A DNA stretch of 64,000 bases from CAZXWN01 sp964644695 [NCBI: uncultured bacterium] (GTDB lineage: Bacteria > UBP4 > UBA4092), in the NCBI GenBank assembly GCA_964644695.1, contig CAZXWN010000014.1, positions 1 to 64,000 of the forward strand, given 5' to 3'. The notes below the pieces were generated by a model, which had not been told where the DNA came from, made no database searches, and saw nothing but the letters and a program-made list of their open reading frames with translations. Positions 27,372-37,087 of the stretch are shown piece by piece (the stretch's first letter is position 1; every line of letters starts with the position of its first letter). A program made the position numbers and the translations under genes.

Positions 27372-27525
27372 GTTTCCACCATATAATTTAAGTTTATCTC
27401 ATTTGTCAGATATTACTGGCTTATAGTAACTATTATCATAGTAAAAAACAAGGGGTGGAGGAGTAATCTGTTGCTATAAGTCAATCAACTTCACCTCTTT
27501 ATTTTCACTGGAGAAGAAACGAAGA

Positions 27526-27557
27526 AGAATCGAACAAGATGACTATTGTTCGATTCT
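27526..27557 (-). terminator. Perfect 12-bp hairpin downstream of the alginate-lyase-like gene
   Basis: AGAATCGAACAA (27526-27537) pairs fully with TTGTTCGATTCT (27546-27557) around an 8-nt loop. On the minus strand a pyrimidine-rich TCTTCGTTTCTTCTCC follows, a weak T-tract. It is the only structure in the 291-nt gap between this gene and the GH18 gene. Terminator is the likeliest role. Confidence 0.6.
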
Positions 27558-27662
27558 ATGTTGGTTAAGCGACTGTAAAACAATCACTTAAATACCATAC
27601 CACTGAATACTGGAGAACATCCAAAATAAGGGTTATCCATTGATTTCATTGGGTTTACAAGT

Positions 27663-28901
27663 TTAATACTTATCCAGGTAAAGCAGCCGGTTTCTGGACA
27701 TATTCCAACTTTCCTTTGGCAAGCTTTCTTGCGAGATAGTTTTGAATTTCAAATTATGAGTTCCAACATAAGCCATCCAGGATACATAACTCAATCCTGC
27801 ATAATCCATGCCTTTGGGTGATATTTCTTTATAAGGCCATTTCATCGTCTCTGAACGGTACGGGGCAAGAAACTCAACGGCTTTGGGCAAACTTCGACCC
27901 TCTGGCGTTACATAGTTCCACAAATCCACATTGATATTGTGTGCAATTTCAGCCAATTGGCTATATGCCGATAAATTGTAAATCGAATACGAAAAAGCCT
28001 TCGTCCGTTTCAGCTCAAGAGGCTGGCTTCCATCTGGCTCAATTTGTGAGGCAATGAGAATCTTTCCTTTTTCGATGGCTCTACGGGCAATCTCCTTATC
28101 CCCGGTATAAAGCGCAACACCCGCCAGTTGCACCTGATACCAGGTGCCGATATTGTTCTTCAATTCAGCGGCTTTTTTACCATTGGGGCTGTCTGTAAGC
28201 CAGGTTAGATATTGCCGCATCCATTGGGTCATTTCTCTTTTATACCCGGCTTTCCCATCGGGATAATATGTAGTCCACCCGGAAAACCCCTCCATTAAAA
28301 CCAGACTGTCGCATACTCTGGCCATGGGGGAAACACTGATTGTACCCACAGCGGTTCCGCTATTCTTTCCAGGGACCCATTGGGCATATTGAGCATTTGG
28401 ATTCATTCTTGTTTTAGGATTCAAAAACCAGGTAGAAATAAGTTCCGCCGCCTTCCGACCATACCGCTCATCATTTGTGAAATACCAGGCAAGCGACACT
28501 GTCTCTAATTCGCTGCGGAATAATCCCCAAGTCTTTCCATCCGTACCTTTATCATTATCAGGATTGGATACTCCATCCCTGCTGGTATAAGTCGTTTTAC
28601 CGGAGGCTGTTATTGCCGGCCAAATGTATGGACCTATTGAAATAAAATCATGTTTATCCCCAGATGGGGGAAGAATGGTTTTACTGGTAACCGTATAAGG
28701 ATTGTTCTTCAGAGTTTTCTCGGCTGAACGGAGCAATAATCCCATGGGAACTTTGAAATCAGGGGTTCCCTTCTGGATTTTGGCTTTGATTTGTTCCATA
28801 TCATCACCCCTGAGGGTAATCAGTCGAGGGGTTCCATGAACAAAGGCAGGGAGTAATAAAACAATAAACAAACATTTCACAATCAGTGATTTAACGAACA
28901 T
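27663..28901 (-). CDS. Alginate-lyase-family (PF05426-like) secreted protein
   Basis: A 412-residue protein with a signal peptide ending near PAFVHG. Family marks: a HDFISIGPYIWP stretch followed by SRDGVSNPDND, matching the SLAPYWWP...RDGxxNP pattern, and NIGTWYQVQLAGVALYTGD, matching the NHGTWY(D)xQ active-site region, here with Ile for His. It is predicted to be an alpha/alpha-toroid lyase acting on uronate-containing polysaccharide. The missing His in NHGTWY makes lyase activity uncertain. It starts 26 nt after sucD with no terminator between. Confidence 0.8.
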   Translation of the reverse strand: MFVKSLIVKCLFIVLLLPAFVHGTPRLITLRGDDMEQIKAKIQKGTPDFKVPMGLLLRSAEKTLKNNPYTVTSKTILPPSGDKHDFISIGPYIWPAITASGKTTYTSRDGVSNPDNDKGTDGKTWGLFRSELETVSLAWYFTNDERYGRKAAELISTWFLNPKTRMNPNAQYAQWVPGKNSGTAVGTISVSPMARVCDSLVLMEGFSGWTTYYPDGKAGYKREMTQWMRQYLTWLTDSPNGKKAAELKNNIGTWYQVQLAGVALYTGDKEIARRAIEKGKILIASQIEPDGSQPLELKRTKAFSYSIYNLSAYSQLAEIAHNINVDLWNYVTPEGRSLPKAVEFLAPYRSETMKWPYKEISPKGMDYAGLSYVSWMAYVGTHNLKFKTISQESLPKESWNMSRNRLLYLDKY

Positions 28902-28927
28902 AAAAACCTCATATATATCAAAACAAA

Positions 28928-29800
28928 TTATGCCGATTTCAAAATAGATTCAACCAAAAGGGATATTTCTTGAGTTGTCTCAGCAATAGGGACCCGGGCT
29001 GCTTGAAGTGCTGCCACTTTGGCCTGCGCGGTTCCTTTACCACCGGAAATGATGGCACCTGCATGCCCCATTCGTTTACCGGGAGGGGCAGTCCGACCCG
29101 AAATAAAACTGACAACCGGTTTAGTCATCGTGGGGATATATTCTGCAGCTATTTCCTCATCAGAGCCACCAATCTCCCCAATCATAACCACCAAATCCGT
29201 ATCAGGATCTTTATCAAATAAAGGAAGAATGTCGATAAAGGTTGACCCAAGGATTGGATCTCCTCCGATACCGATAATCGTTGACTGACCAATACCTAAT
29301 CGACTCAAATCATTAACCACTTCATAAGTGAGGGTTCCTGACCGGGATACCACTCCAACCTTTCCTAAAGCAGCAATGTTCCCGGGGGTAATTCCCATTT
29401 TGGCTTGACCGGGGGTCAATAATCCAGGACAGTTAGGTCCAATTAATCGGGTTTTGGAGTGTCGGATATACTGTGTGACTCGTAACATATCCTGAATCGG
29501 AATTCCTTCAGTAATACAGACGACTAATTCTAAACCGCCATCGACAGCCTCTAAAATGGCATCCGAAGCAAAAGCCGCAGGCACAAAGATAACTGAGGCC
29601 GTAGCTCCAGTCACACTGACCGCCTGTTGAACAGTATCAAAAACGGGAATACCCAGAACAGAAACGCCACCTCTTCCGGGAGTGACTCCTCCTACCAGGC
29701 GGGTCCCATATTGAAGCATCTGTTCCGCATGAAAACTGCCTTCTCGTCCTGTAATACCCTGAACGATAACTTTAGTCTCGTTATTAAGCAGAATGGCCAT
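28928..29800 (-). CDS. sucD: Succinyl-CoA synthetase alpha subunit
   Basis: 290 residues from ATG 29800 ([18 protein letters not shown]), with GGAGG 6 nt upstream; the longer frame upstream is not needed. It has the CoA-binding Rossmann part ([15 protein letters not shown]) and the phosphorylated His in [14 protein letters not shown] at residue 246. With SucC it interconverts succinyl-CoA and succinate while making ATP or GTP. It overlaps the end of sucC by 17 nt. Confidence 0.97.
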   Translation of the reverse strand: MAILLNNETKVIVQGITGREGSFHAEQMLQYGTRLVGGVTPGRGGVSVLGIPVFDTVQQAVSVTGATASVIFVPAAFASDAILEAVDGGLELVVCITEGIPIQDMLRVTQYIRHSKTRLIGPNCPGLLTPGQAKMGITPGNIAALGKVGVVSRSGTLTYEVVNDLSRLGIGQSTIIGIGGDPILGSTFIDILPLFDKDPDTDLVVMIGEIGGSDEEIAAEYIPTMTKPVVSFISGRTAPPGKRMGHAGAIISGGKGTAQAKVAALQAARVPIAETTQEISLLVESILKSA

Positions 29801-30926
29801 AGGCGGCCTCCAAAATAAGTTGTGCAGCATCTTGCATTGAATCAGCAGAAAGGAGACGACCACTTTGTAACAAAGCTCGACCTTCTTCTGCACGAGTTCC
29901 GGTTAAACGAACAACAATGGGAATTTGAACTCTTACTTGTCCAATCGCTAATAATATTCCCTTAGCAACCTCATCACATCGGGTAATACCACCAAACACA
30001 TTAAACAAAATTCCTTTGATATTGGGGTCCATTAAAACTGTTTCCAGGGCAGCTTTCACATGTTCAGCCGTTGCACCACCACCAATATCAAGGAAATTGG
30101 CTGGGTTACCCCCTGCCCGTTTCACCTCATCTAAAGTGGCCATGACTAACCCCGCGCCATTCCCTATAATCCCAATATCACCCTGTAACCGAACATACTG
30201 TAAGCCTTTTTGATGAGCAACCGCTTCTATAGGATCCTCTTCAGAGGATTCCTTCCATTCCGTCAGTGTTGCCTGGCGATACAGAGCATTGTCATCAATA
30301 TTGATTTTTCCATCCGCGGCCATAATAGTCCCATCGTGGGTAACGACCAGGGGATTTATCTCGGCCAACGTGGCATCATACTTCACATAAACCTGATATA
30401 ACTGTCGAATAATTCGGGAGATATCAGAAATCTGGTTTCTGGGAAGATTGGAAGAATAAAGAAGAGTCCGAATCCCCGGATCAGTGAGTCCCAGAAGTGG
30501 ATCAATACCTATCTTATGTATTTTTTCTGGATGTGTGATTGCAACTTCTTCAATATCCATTCCACCCATAAGACTGAACATGATGATATTTCGTTGGGAG
30601 TCCCTATCCAGTACAATACCCAGATAATATTCCTTCTGAATAGCCAGGACTTTTTCTACCAAAACTTTCTCAACAGGAAGACCCTTTATTTTCATCTCCA
30701 GGATTTGCGCTGTCAGTGTCCCCGCTTCTTTAGCGCTGTGAGCAACCTTTATTCCCCCCGCTTTGCCTCTTCCTCCAACATGTACCTGAGCTTTAATGAC
30801 AACATGACTGGGAATCCTGAAAGCAATAGCTTGAGCCTGTTCAGGATTGGAGGCAACTTCACCCTCTGGAATGGGTATTCCAGCTTTATGCATTAATTCC
30901 TTGGCCTGATACTCATGTATCTTCAT
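29784..30926 (-). CDS. sucC: Succinyl-CoA synthetase beta subunit
   Basis: 380 residues, normal length. [20 protein letters not shown] is the usual start of the ATP-grasp domain. [18 protein letters not shown] holds the nucleotide loop, and the C-terminal ligase domain has [15 protein letters not shown] and [13 protein letters not shown]. It partners with SucD, whose gene overlaps its end. A promoter lies just upstream, and a terminator separates it from icd, so sucCD can be controlled apart from acn-icd. Confidence 0.97.
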   Translation of the reverse strand: MKIHEYQAKELMHKAGIPIPEGEVASNPEQAQAIAFRIPSHVVIKAQVHVGGRGKAGGIKVAHSAKEAGTLTAQILEMKIKGLPVEKVLVEKVLAIQKEYYLGIVLDRDSQRNIIMFSLMGGMDIEEVAITHPEKIHKIGIDPLLGLTDPGIRTLLYSSNLPRNQISDISRIIRQLYQVYVKYDATLAEINPLVVTHDGTIMAADGKINIDDNALYRQATLTEWKESSEEDPIEAVAHQKGLQYVRLQGDIGIIGNGAGLVMATLDEVKRAGGNPANFLDIGGGATAEHVKAALETVLMDPNIKGILFNVFGGITRCDEVAKGILLAIGQVRVQIPIVVRLTGTRAEEGRALLQSGRLLSADSMQDAAQLILEAAYGHSA

Positions 30927-30970
30927 GATCGGAATAACTCCTCTTATCGTGAGAGGTTAAATATACCCTT

Positions 30971-30999
30971 GTTTTACCCAATATTGATACAGTTGTCAA
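30971..30999 (-). promoter_or_regulatory. Probable promoter of sucCD
   Basis: Minus-strand TTGACA (30994-30999), a 17-bp spacer and TAAAAC (30971-30976), 45 nt before the sucC ATG. Confidence 0.6.
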
Positions 31000-31020
31000 A
31001 TCAAACACAAACGAAAACAA

Positions 31021-31053
31021 TAAAAAACAGCGGAACTGTTAACAGTTCCGCTG
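31021..31053 (-). terminator. Terminator after icd
   Basis: A perfect palindrome CAGCGGAACTGTT / AACAGTTCCGCTG (31028-31053), whose centre TTAA forms the loop. On the minus strand TTTTTTA follows. It sits 23 nt past the icd stop. Confidence 0.92.
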
Positions 31054-31075
31054 TGCGTATTCCGATTAATAGCTG

Positions 31076-32149
31076 TTATTTTTCTAATTTAGCGATAATT
31101 GCATCTGCCATTTGTGATGTTCCAACAGCTGTGGGGTCGTTTCGGTCTTGCTTCATATCGTAAGTAACATTTTTCCCTTCAGCAATAACTTCAGCAATGG
31201 CTTTGTCCAGGCGATTTGCCGCATCATGTTCTTTCAGGTAATCCAACATAAGCTTACCGGAAAGAATCATGGCCGTAGGATTAACCTTATTCATCCCTTT
31301 ATATTTTGGTGCGGATCCATGAGTCGGCTCAAAGACAGCGCCATCCATTCCAATATTGGCACCTGGGGCCATGCCTAATCCACCCACTAAGCCAGCACAC
31401 AGATCTGACAAAATATCACCATAGAGATTGGGTAGAAGCAGTACATCATATAATTCTGGCTTCTGAACTAACTGCATGCACATATTGTCAACTAACACCG
31501 TTTCAAAGGCAATATTGTTAGTGTAATCTTTAGACACTTCTTCAGAAACGCGGAAGAATAATCCATCAGTATATTTCATAATGTTGGCCTTAGCGACGGC
31601 AGACACTTTCTTACGACCGTTATCCACGGCATAATCAAAAGCGTATTTTGCAATTCGCTGAGTTCCAGAAACAGAGATAGGCTTGATGCTGATGGCACTG
31701 TCAGACTTTATCCGACCCTTGCTCATCTCAATAAGTGCTTTCTGCTCATCAGAGTCGATATCATATTCAATACCGGCATACAGGTCCTCTGTATTTTCCC
31801 GGACAATCACCAAATCGACATTGGAATACCGTGACCGTACACCCACATAGGATTTGCAGGGACGAACACAGGCAAATAACTGCAGTTCCTGCCGCAAGGC
31901 TACATTCACACTCCGGAACCCCTTACCAATAGGTGTCGTGATAGGACCTTTTAAGGCAACTTTATTTTTCTTAATGCTATCTAATACATGGGACGGAAGT
32001 GGTGTCCCATATTTATCCATAACATCAGAGCCTGCTTCTTGAATGTCCCAGTTAAATTTAACTCCGGTAGCCTCTAATACACGCCGGGTCGCTTCCGCAA
32101 GTTCGGGTCCGGTTCCATCACCGGGGATAAGTGTTACATCATAAGACAT
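31076..32149 (-). CDS. icd: NAD-type isocitrate dehydrogenase (isocitrate/isopropylmalate dehydrogenase family)
   Basis: 357 residues, shorter than E. coli Icd (416) and like mitochondrial IDH3 and homoisocitrate-type enzymes. [17 protein letters not shown] opens the fold. [16 protein letters not shown] carries substrate contacts, and [20 protein letters not shown] and [12 protein letters not shown] are the metal and cofactor regions. It oxidises isocitrate to 2-oxoglutarate; NAD use is inferred from the subfamily. It lies 22 nt after the aconitase gene with GAGGAG upstream, which sets its substrate as isocitrate and not isopropylmalate. Confidence 0.92.
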   Translation of the reverse strand: MSYDVTLIPGDGTGPELAEATRRVLEATGVKFNWDIQEAGSDVMDKYGTPLPSHVLDSIKKNKVALKGPITTPIGKGFRSVNVALRQELQLFACVRPCKSYVGVRSRYSNVDLVIVRENTEDLYAGIEYDIDSDEQKALIEMSKGRIKSDSAISIKPISVSGTQRIAKYAFDYAVDNGRKKVSAVAKANIMKYTDGLFFRVSEEVSKDYTNNIAFETVLVDNMCMQLVQKPELYDVLLLPNLYGDILSDLCAGLVGGLGMAPGANIGMDGAVFEPTHGSAPKYKGMNKVNPTAMILSGKLMLDYLKEHDAANRLDKAIAEVIAEGKNVTYDMKQDRNDPTAVGTSQMADAIIAKLEK

Positions 32150-32171
32150 CGTGTGGTTCTCCTCTTTAGAA

Positions 32172-34100
32172 TCAATACTGAGTTTTTTCTCTTGTGTAGT
32201 TTAATAATCCACCGGCATATATGACATCCATCTCCCGCGGAGACAAATCATGCTTAACTGTAAAAGTAAATCCTTGTGTTACATTTTTGACAGTTATCTT
32301 GCCAGATTTTAATTCGGCAAATATATCCATAAACTCCAATGCATCTCCCTGGTTTATCCGGTCATAATCAACTGGATTTTCAAAAATCAGAGGAAGCAGG
32401 CCAAAATTAACCAGGTTTGACCGGTGGATACGGGCAAAGGATTTTACCAAAACAGCTTTAATACCCAAATACATGGGAGCTAATGCCGCATGTTCGCGGC
32501 TGGATCCTTGTCCATAGTTTTCTCCACCTACGATAAAACCACCATTTTTCTCTTTTGCTCTTTTACTGAATTCAGGATCAATTCGGGTAAACACATATTC
32601 GGAAATACCCGGAATATTTGAACGAAGGGGAAGTATTTTGGCACCTGCAGGCATAATATGGTCAGTTGTGATGTTATCTCCGACCTTTAATAACACTTCA
32701 CCCGTTATAGATTTAGCAAGCGGCTTATTGATAGGAAGAGGTTTAATATTGGGGCCACGAATTACTTCCACCGGGCTGCCAGCTTCAGCAGGAGCAATAA
32801 CCATACTGTCATCAACAAGGAACTCCAGAGGCATATCTACTGAAGGATAATCACCCAGTTTCCGTGGATCTGTTATGACGCCAAAGATAGCACAGGCAAC
32901 ACAGGTCTCAGGACTGGCCAAATAAACCTGAGCATCAGCGGTCCCTGAACGACCCTCAAAATTACGGTTAAAAGACCGGATTGATACAGCTTTTGAAGAA
33001 GGGGCTTGCCCCATTCCAATACAGGGGCCACACGCGGATTCTAATAAACGAACACCCGCCGCAATATAATCAGCTAACACCCCGTTCCGGGCTATCATCT
33101 CTAAAACTTGCTTCGAGCCAGGAGTGGCAACCATACTGACAGAGGGATTAACATGACGACCTCTAAGAAGCAGTCCTACCCGCATCAAATCAGTAAAAGA
33201 TGAGTTAGTACAAGAGCCAACGGCCACCTGTTGCACTGGAGTGCCTGCCACCTCACTGACACGAACAACTTTGTCAGGGCTATGAGGACAAGCAATCATA
33301 GGCTCCAAGGTATTTAAATCAATTACGACCGTCTCATCGTAAGTTGCATCAACATCAGCAGCCAAAGGTTGGAAATCTTTATGCCGTTTCTGTGCTTTCA
33401 GGTAGTTTTCTGTTTGTGTATCACTTGGGAAAATTGATGTAGTGGCACCCAGTTCAGCTCCCATATTAGTTATGGTGGCACGTTCCGGAACAGTTAAGGA
33501 GGCAACACCTTCTCCACTGTATTCAAAAACTCGACCCACACCACCTTTTACAGTAAGCTTACGCAGTAATTCAAGAATAATATCTTTGGCACTGACCCAC
33601 GGTTGAAGTTTGCCTTTAAGCTCGACGTTGACTACTTTAGGCATTTTAGTGAAGAATGCTCCCCCACCCATTGCCACAGCAACATCAAGACCTCCTACAC
33701 CAATGGCCAGGGCACCAATGCCACCGGCAGTTGGGGTATGGCTGTCAGAACCTAATTGAGTCGCACCGGGAACGGCAAACCGTTCAAGATGGACCTGATG
33801 GCAAATGCCATTACCAGGCCGTGAAAAATAAATCCCATGCTTTGAGGCAACAGTTTGCAAATAGATATGGTCATCTGCGTTTTCAAAACCGGTCTGGAGC
33901 ATATTATGATCGACATAACTAACCGATAATTTTGTCTTAACACGAGGGATTCCCATGGCCTCAAACTGTAAGTATGCCATAGTTCCAGTAGCATCCTGAG
34001 TTATTGTCTGGTCAATTTTCAATCCAATTTCACTGCCGGGTATCATTTCACCGGAGACGAGATGTTCTTTGATGATCTTCTGGGTAAGATTTAATCCCAT
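32172..34100 (-). CDS. acn: Aconitate hydratase, short (Aquifex) type
   Basis: 642 residues, the length of the short bacterial aconitase group rather than the 890-aa AcnA. The [4Fe-4S] ligands are Cys297 (VGSCTNSS), Cys357 and Cys360 ([10 protein letters not shown]). [11 protein letters not shown] and [17 protein letters not shown] are the other active-site stretches; the latter opens the C-terminal swivel domain. It converts citrate to isocitrate and feeds the icd gene just downstream. The SD AAAGGAG is strong. Confidence 0.96.
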   Translation of the reverse strand: MGLNLTQKIIKEHLVSGEMIPGSEIGLKIDQTITQDATGTMAYLQFEAMGIPRVKTKLSVSYVDHNMLQTGFENADDHIYLQTVASKHGIYFSRPGNGICHQVHLERFAVPGATQLGSDSHTPTAGGIGALAIGVGGLDVAVAMGGGAFFTKMPKVVNVELKGKLQPWVSAKDIILELLRKLTVKGGVGRVFEYSGEGVASLTVPERATITNMGAELGATTSIFPSDTQTENYLKAQKRHKDFQPLAADVDATYDETVVIDLNTLEPMIACPHSPDKVVRVSEVAGTPVQQVAVGSCTNSSFTDLMRVGLLLRGRHVNPSVSMVATPGSKQVLEMIARNGVLADYIAAGVRLLESACGPCIGMGQAPSSKAVSIRSFNRNFEGRSGTADAQVYLASPETCVACAIFGVITDPRKLGDYPSVDMPLEFLVDDSMVIAPAEAGSPVEVIRGPNIKPLPINKPLAKSITGEVLLKVGDNITTDHIMPAGAKILPLRSNIPGISEYVFTRIDPEFSKRAKEKNGGFIVGGENYGQGSSREHAALAPMYLGIKAVLVKSFARIHRSNLVNFGLLPLIFENPVDYDRINQGDALEFMDIFAELKSGKITVKNVTQGFTFTVKHDLSPREMDVIYAGGLLNYTREKTQY

Positions 34101-34145
34101 TAGAGGTCTCCTTTCATGGTATAAAAATGAGGGATTACTCTATAA

Positions 34146-34151
34146 ATTATA
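34146..34151 (-). promoter_or_regulatory. Possible -10 element of acn-icd
   Basis: TATAAT on the minus strand, about 45 nt upstream of acn, in the same TCCGTTATAAT context as at copA. No clear -35 was seen. Confidence 0.4.
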
Positions 34152-34200
34152 ACGGATTTACAGCCTTTCTTCCTTAACACATGAATGTTTCACAATAAAA

Positions 34201-34233
34201 AAAGGACTGTCTTAATCCAGAAGACAGTCCTTT
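34201..34233 (-). terminator. Terminator after the amidase gene
   Basis: AAAGGACTGTCTT (34201-34213) pairs with AAGACAGTCCTTT (34221-34233), loop AATCCAG. On the minus strand T residues follow. It ends the dacB-ccdA-amidase group before acn. Confidence 0.92.
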
Positions 34234-34254
34234 TCATGCTAACCTTCATTGGGT

Positions 34255-36195
34255 TCAGTCCAGATAAGGCCGTTTAGCAAAGCAAAAATGATTCGTCCAT
34301 GTTGGTGAATATAATGGATCCTTGGGATCAAAAGAACTGACCTGAACTTCTGGTGGAGAGGCATGTAAGAACCGCTTTCCACCGATAGAAATTCCTGTGT
34401 GTACAACTCTACCAAGATCATCTATAAAATAGACTAAATCTCCCGGTTTCAAATAATCCATGTTCCAGGGAGTACCTACTAACTGCCCGGAGATTATTTG
34501 CTGGCGGGCATCACGTCCCATGAGTATCCCTTGCGACTGATAAGCTGTACCCGTAAGTCCGGAACAATCAACTCCAAACCGGCTTTTTCCTCCATACACA
34601 TAGGGAACGGTTCTATATTCCAAAGCAGATTGTGCCGCCTTAAGTCCAGTTTCTCCATTCGTGGGTAAAAAATTGACCAGCGATTTCGATATAGTAACTT
34701 GAGACTGATTTTGGGTTGAACGGAATCCTCTGGGAAGCCTGATTGTTACCGTGGAATCACTAGAAGAAACTATTGGATGGGCAGAACCTGCGGGAATCCG
34801 CAAAACATCAATTAACACATCGCTTTTTATTACAACCCTATCCGCAAACGCCCATTCTTTGAATTCATCCATTGTCAAAGGAAGAACTCCTTCATATCGA
34901 ACCCAACCAATATATCCATCCTGTCCGTGCACTAAATAAAAAGTGCTGTCATCGGAAATATCTAAAAGATGAAGACGGTCACCCATCCATATCTGGGATT
35001 GAACATTTGCACCTTCACGGGGTTCACCCCAAGTGAGAGATTCAGGAATCGGACAAATGCCCATTATCGTTTCACCCAGCTTATCTTTATCGGGAAGCAA
35101 GCGAATATTGTTTTTCACAAGTTTTATGCCCAAATGATTTAATATCTTTTCTGGAGTTTCTTTTAATTGCGGAAGATTGACTGCCCCATTTAGTAGCCAC
35201 TCTTTCCCATCTTTCTGGGCATCTACTCGACAGTAGAATAGTGTTCGATCAGTTAATATCTTCTCGCGGTAATTATTCAAAATCCAATTAACTTCTTTCT
35301 CTGTCTTGGGCGGCGTATTAAAAGGCCAGAGGTTTTGTGCTAGTGCAGGTAAATCGGGATGACGGTTCTCTACCTGTCGAGCACTCATCCGGCTGAAATA
35401 CTCCAGCTCTTCCGAATTTCGTATTGTGGTTAATCCATAATACTTTTTACGAAAATCTTCTAATTCTTTACGGTGTGTAGCCCACATTCGGACAACACCA
35501 TTATATACAGCCTGAGCTTCAATGCGGTGAACACCAGGTTGATTTACCCATTCATCAAATTCAGCATTTGAAAGAAATCCAAACTCAATACCAATGGAGG
35601 GAATATCTGCGTAAGTCACAAGCGGGTGTTTTGCAATCCACAAGTCGAACTTTTCAGTATGCGGAAGCATTTTATCAACTTCATATCGCATTATTTCAGC
35701 AAACTGTGTTTCCAATTCCTGGGGATTTCCTGTGGAATCGGTAGGGTAGGCCAATATCATGACACCATTAGCAGTGGTGCGAACTGACGCATTATGGTGA
35801 AGAGACAAAAACAAATGTGATCGACCATCCACAGCTTTTTGGACTCTGGCACCTAGTTCAGTGGAACGGTCCGAGGCTCCCGGAGTAACCTTCCGGTCAT
35901 CACTTCGTGTCATATAAACCCGGGCACCCGCATCATGCAGATAGTGCCGAAGCTCAGCCGCGACTAACATGTTCAGATATTCTTCATCAACGTTGGATTT
36001 CACTCCCCTGGCTGAACCGATATACCCTTCCGCATGGGACAATCCTCCATGCCCCGGGTCTATAGTAATGACCAAACCCTGCAAGGGTCTTCCTTGGGGT
36101 TTAAAGGGAATCTCATCAGGAACAGGGAGTGGCTGAGTCTGGGCAAATAGTGATACTGAACAGAAAAACAGAAAAACCATTAAAACATTTTTCAT
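34255..36195 (-). CDS. N-acetylmuramoyl-L-alanine amidase fused to an NlpC/P60 peptidase
   Basis: 646 residues from ATG 36195 (AGGA 8 nt upstream; a GTG start at 36213 overlaps that SD). After a signal peptide comes an Amidase_3 domain (about 40-245) with zinc ligands in DPGHGG, an NVDEEYLN Glu and SLHHNAS. A middle region (about 300-490) contains SH3-like pieces. Residues about 520-640 are NlpC/P60, with Cys544 in FGVDCSGLTG and His599 in VVHTGISIGG. It should cut both the glycan-peptide amide and stem-peptide bonds in the periplasm. Neighbours dacB and ccdA are also envelope genes. Confidence 0.9.
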   Translation of the reverse strand: MKNVLMVFLFFCSVSLFAQTQPLPVPDEIPFKPQGRPLQGLVITIDPGHGGLSHAEGYIGSARGVKSNVDEEYLNMLVAAELRHYLHDAGARVYMTRSDDRKVTPGASDRSTELGARVQKAVDGRSHLFLSLHHNASVRTTANGVMILAYPTDSTGNPQELETQFAEIMRYEVDKMLPHTEKFDLWIAKHPLVTYADIPSIGIEFGFLSNAEFDEWVNQPGVHRIEAQAVYNGVVRMWATHRKELEDFRKKYYGLTTIRNSEELEYFSRMSARQVENRHPDLPALAQNLWPFNTPPKTEKEVNWILNNYREKILTDRTLFYCRVDAQKDGKEWLLNGAVNLPQLKETPEKILNHLGIKLVKNNIRLLPDKDKLGETIMGICPIPESLTWGEPREGANVQSQIWMGDRLHLLDISDDSTFYLVHGQDGYIGWVRYEGVLPLTMDEFKEWAFADRVVIKSDVLIDVLRIPAGSAHPIVSSSDSTVTIRLPRGFRSTQNQSQVTISKSLVNFLPTNGETGLKAAQSALEYRTVPYVYGGKSRFGVDCSGLTGTAYQSQGILMGRDARQQIISGQLVGTPWNMDYLKPGDLVYFIDDLGRVVHTGISIGGKRFLHASPPEVQVSSFDPKDPLYSPTWTNHFCFAKRPYLD

Positions 36196-36278
36196 AAATA
36201 GTTTCCTATCCACTTAAACATTATAGTTAGCACCATCATACTGAAATAATTAGATATCTGACAATAGAGTACTCCTGT

Positions 36279-37016
36279 TTACTTTGCAAAATCCATCAGG
36301 AAAGGAAACCATTCTGTTACTTTATTTGTAATTAATGTAAACCGATTTAATAAAATCAGAACACCAATCAAAACCAAAAGAATTCCTGACAAGATTTCAA
36401 TCAGACGGAAATGCTTCTTAATCCGGTTAAACAACTGAATGAACCTGTTCAACGCCAGGGCGGTTGCAAGGAAGGGTATACCTAAACCAAGGGAGTAAGC
36501 CGAGAGGAGCAAAACACCTCTTGTGAGTGTTTCAGAATCCGCTGCTAATGCAAGTATTCCCCCAAGGATAGGACCGATACAAGGAGTCCATCCAAAGGCA
36601 AAAGAAAGTCCCAGCGCAAAGGCACCAATGAATGAAGCTGCTTTCTGTGGACCCTCAAACTTTTTCACATTCATCAGGAAAGCAATCCGCAAAACTCCAA
36701 TCAAATGAAGCCCAAAAACAATTACAATAACTCCAGCAATTTGCGTAAATAAGGGAAGATATCGCAATAAAGCCTGTCCCAGCCAGGTAGCCGTGGCTCC
36801 CAGTAAAACAAACACAACAGAAAAACCTAAAACAAAAAACAAGGAATTCACAAAGGCCTTGCTGGTATGACTTGAAGTACCATCCTCCTTACGCAATTCC
36901 TCCAGGGATACGCCTGTAATAAAGGAAATATAGGCAGGGACTAAGGGAAGAACACAAGGAGAAATGAAAGAAATTATACCGGCGATAAAAGCGCTGACAA
37001 TTCCAATATCAGTCAA
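36279..37016 (-). CDS. ccdA: CcdA-type thiol-disulfide transmembrane protein
   Basis: 245 residues with six membrane helices in two mirrored halves, each with its Pro-Cys centre: ISFISPCVLPLVPAYISF and FGWTPCIGPILGGIL. These cysteines pass electrons from cytoplasmic thioredoxin to periplasmic partners, for cytochrome c maturation or thiol repair. The start is TTG 37016, supported by AGGAGG 8 nt upstream. No thioredoxin-like partner is adjacent. Confidence 0.92.
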   Translation of the reverse strand: MTDIGIVSAFIAGIISFISPCVLPLVPAYISFITGVSLEELRKEDGTSSHTSKAFVNSLFFVLGFSVVFVLLGATATWLGQALLRYLPLFTQIAGVIVIVFGLHLIGVLRIAFLMNVKKFEGPQKAASFIGAFALGLSFAFGWTPCIGPILGGILALAADSETLTRGVLLLSAYSLGLGIPFLATALALNRFIQLFNRIKKHFRLIEILSGILLVLIGVLILLNRFTLITNKVTEWFPFLMDFAK

Positions 37017-37087
37017 AATTAAGTCCTCCTAAAGAAACAGTTATCTTCAATTGGTAACTTCAGATGAAAGATATTTGTTCCCTCCAT

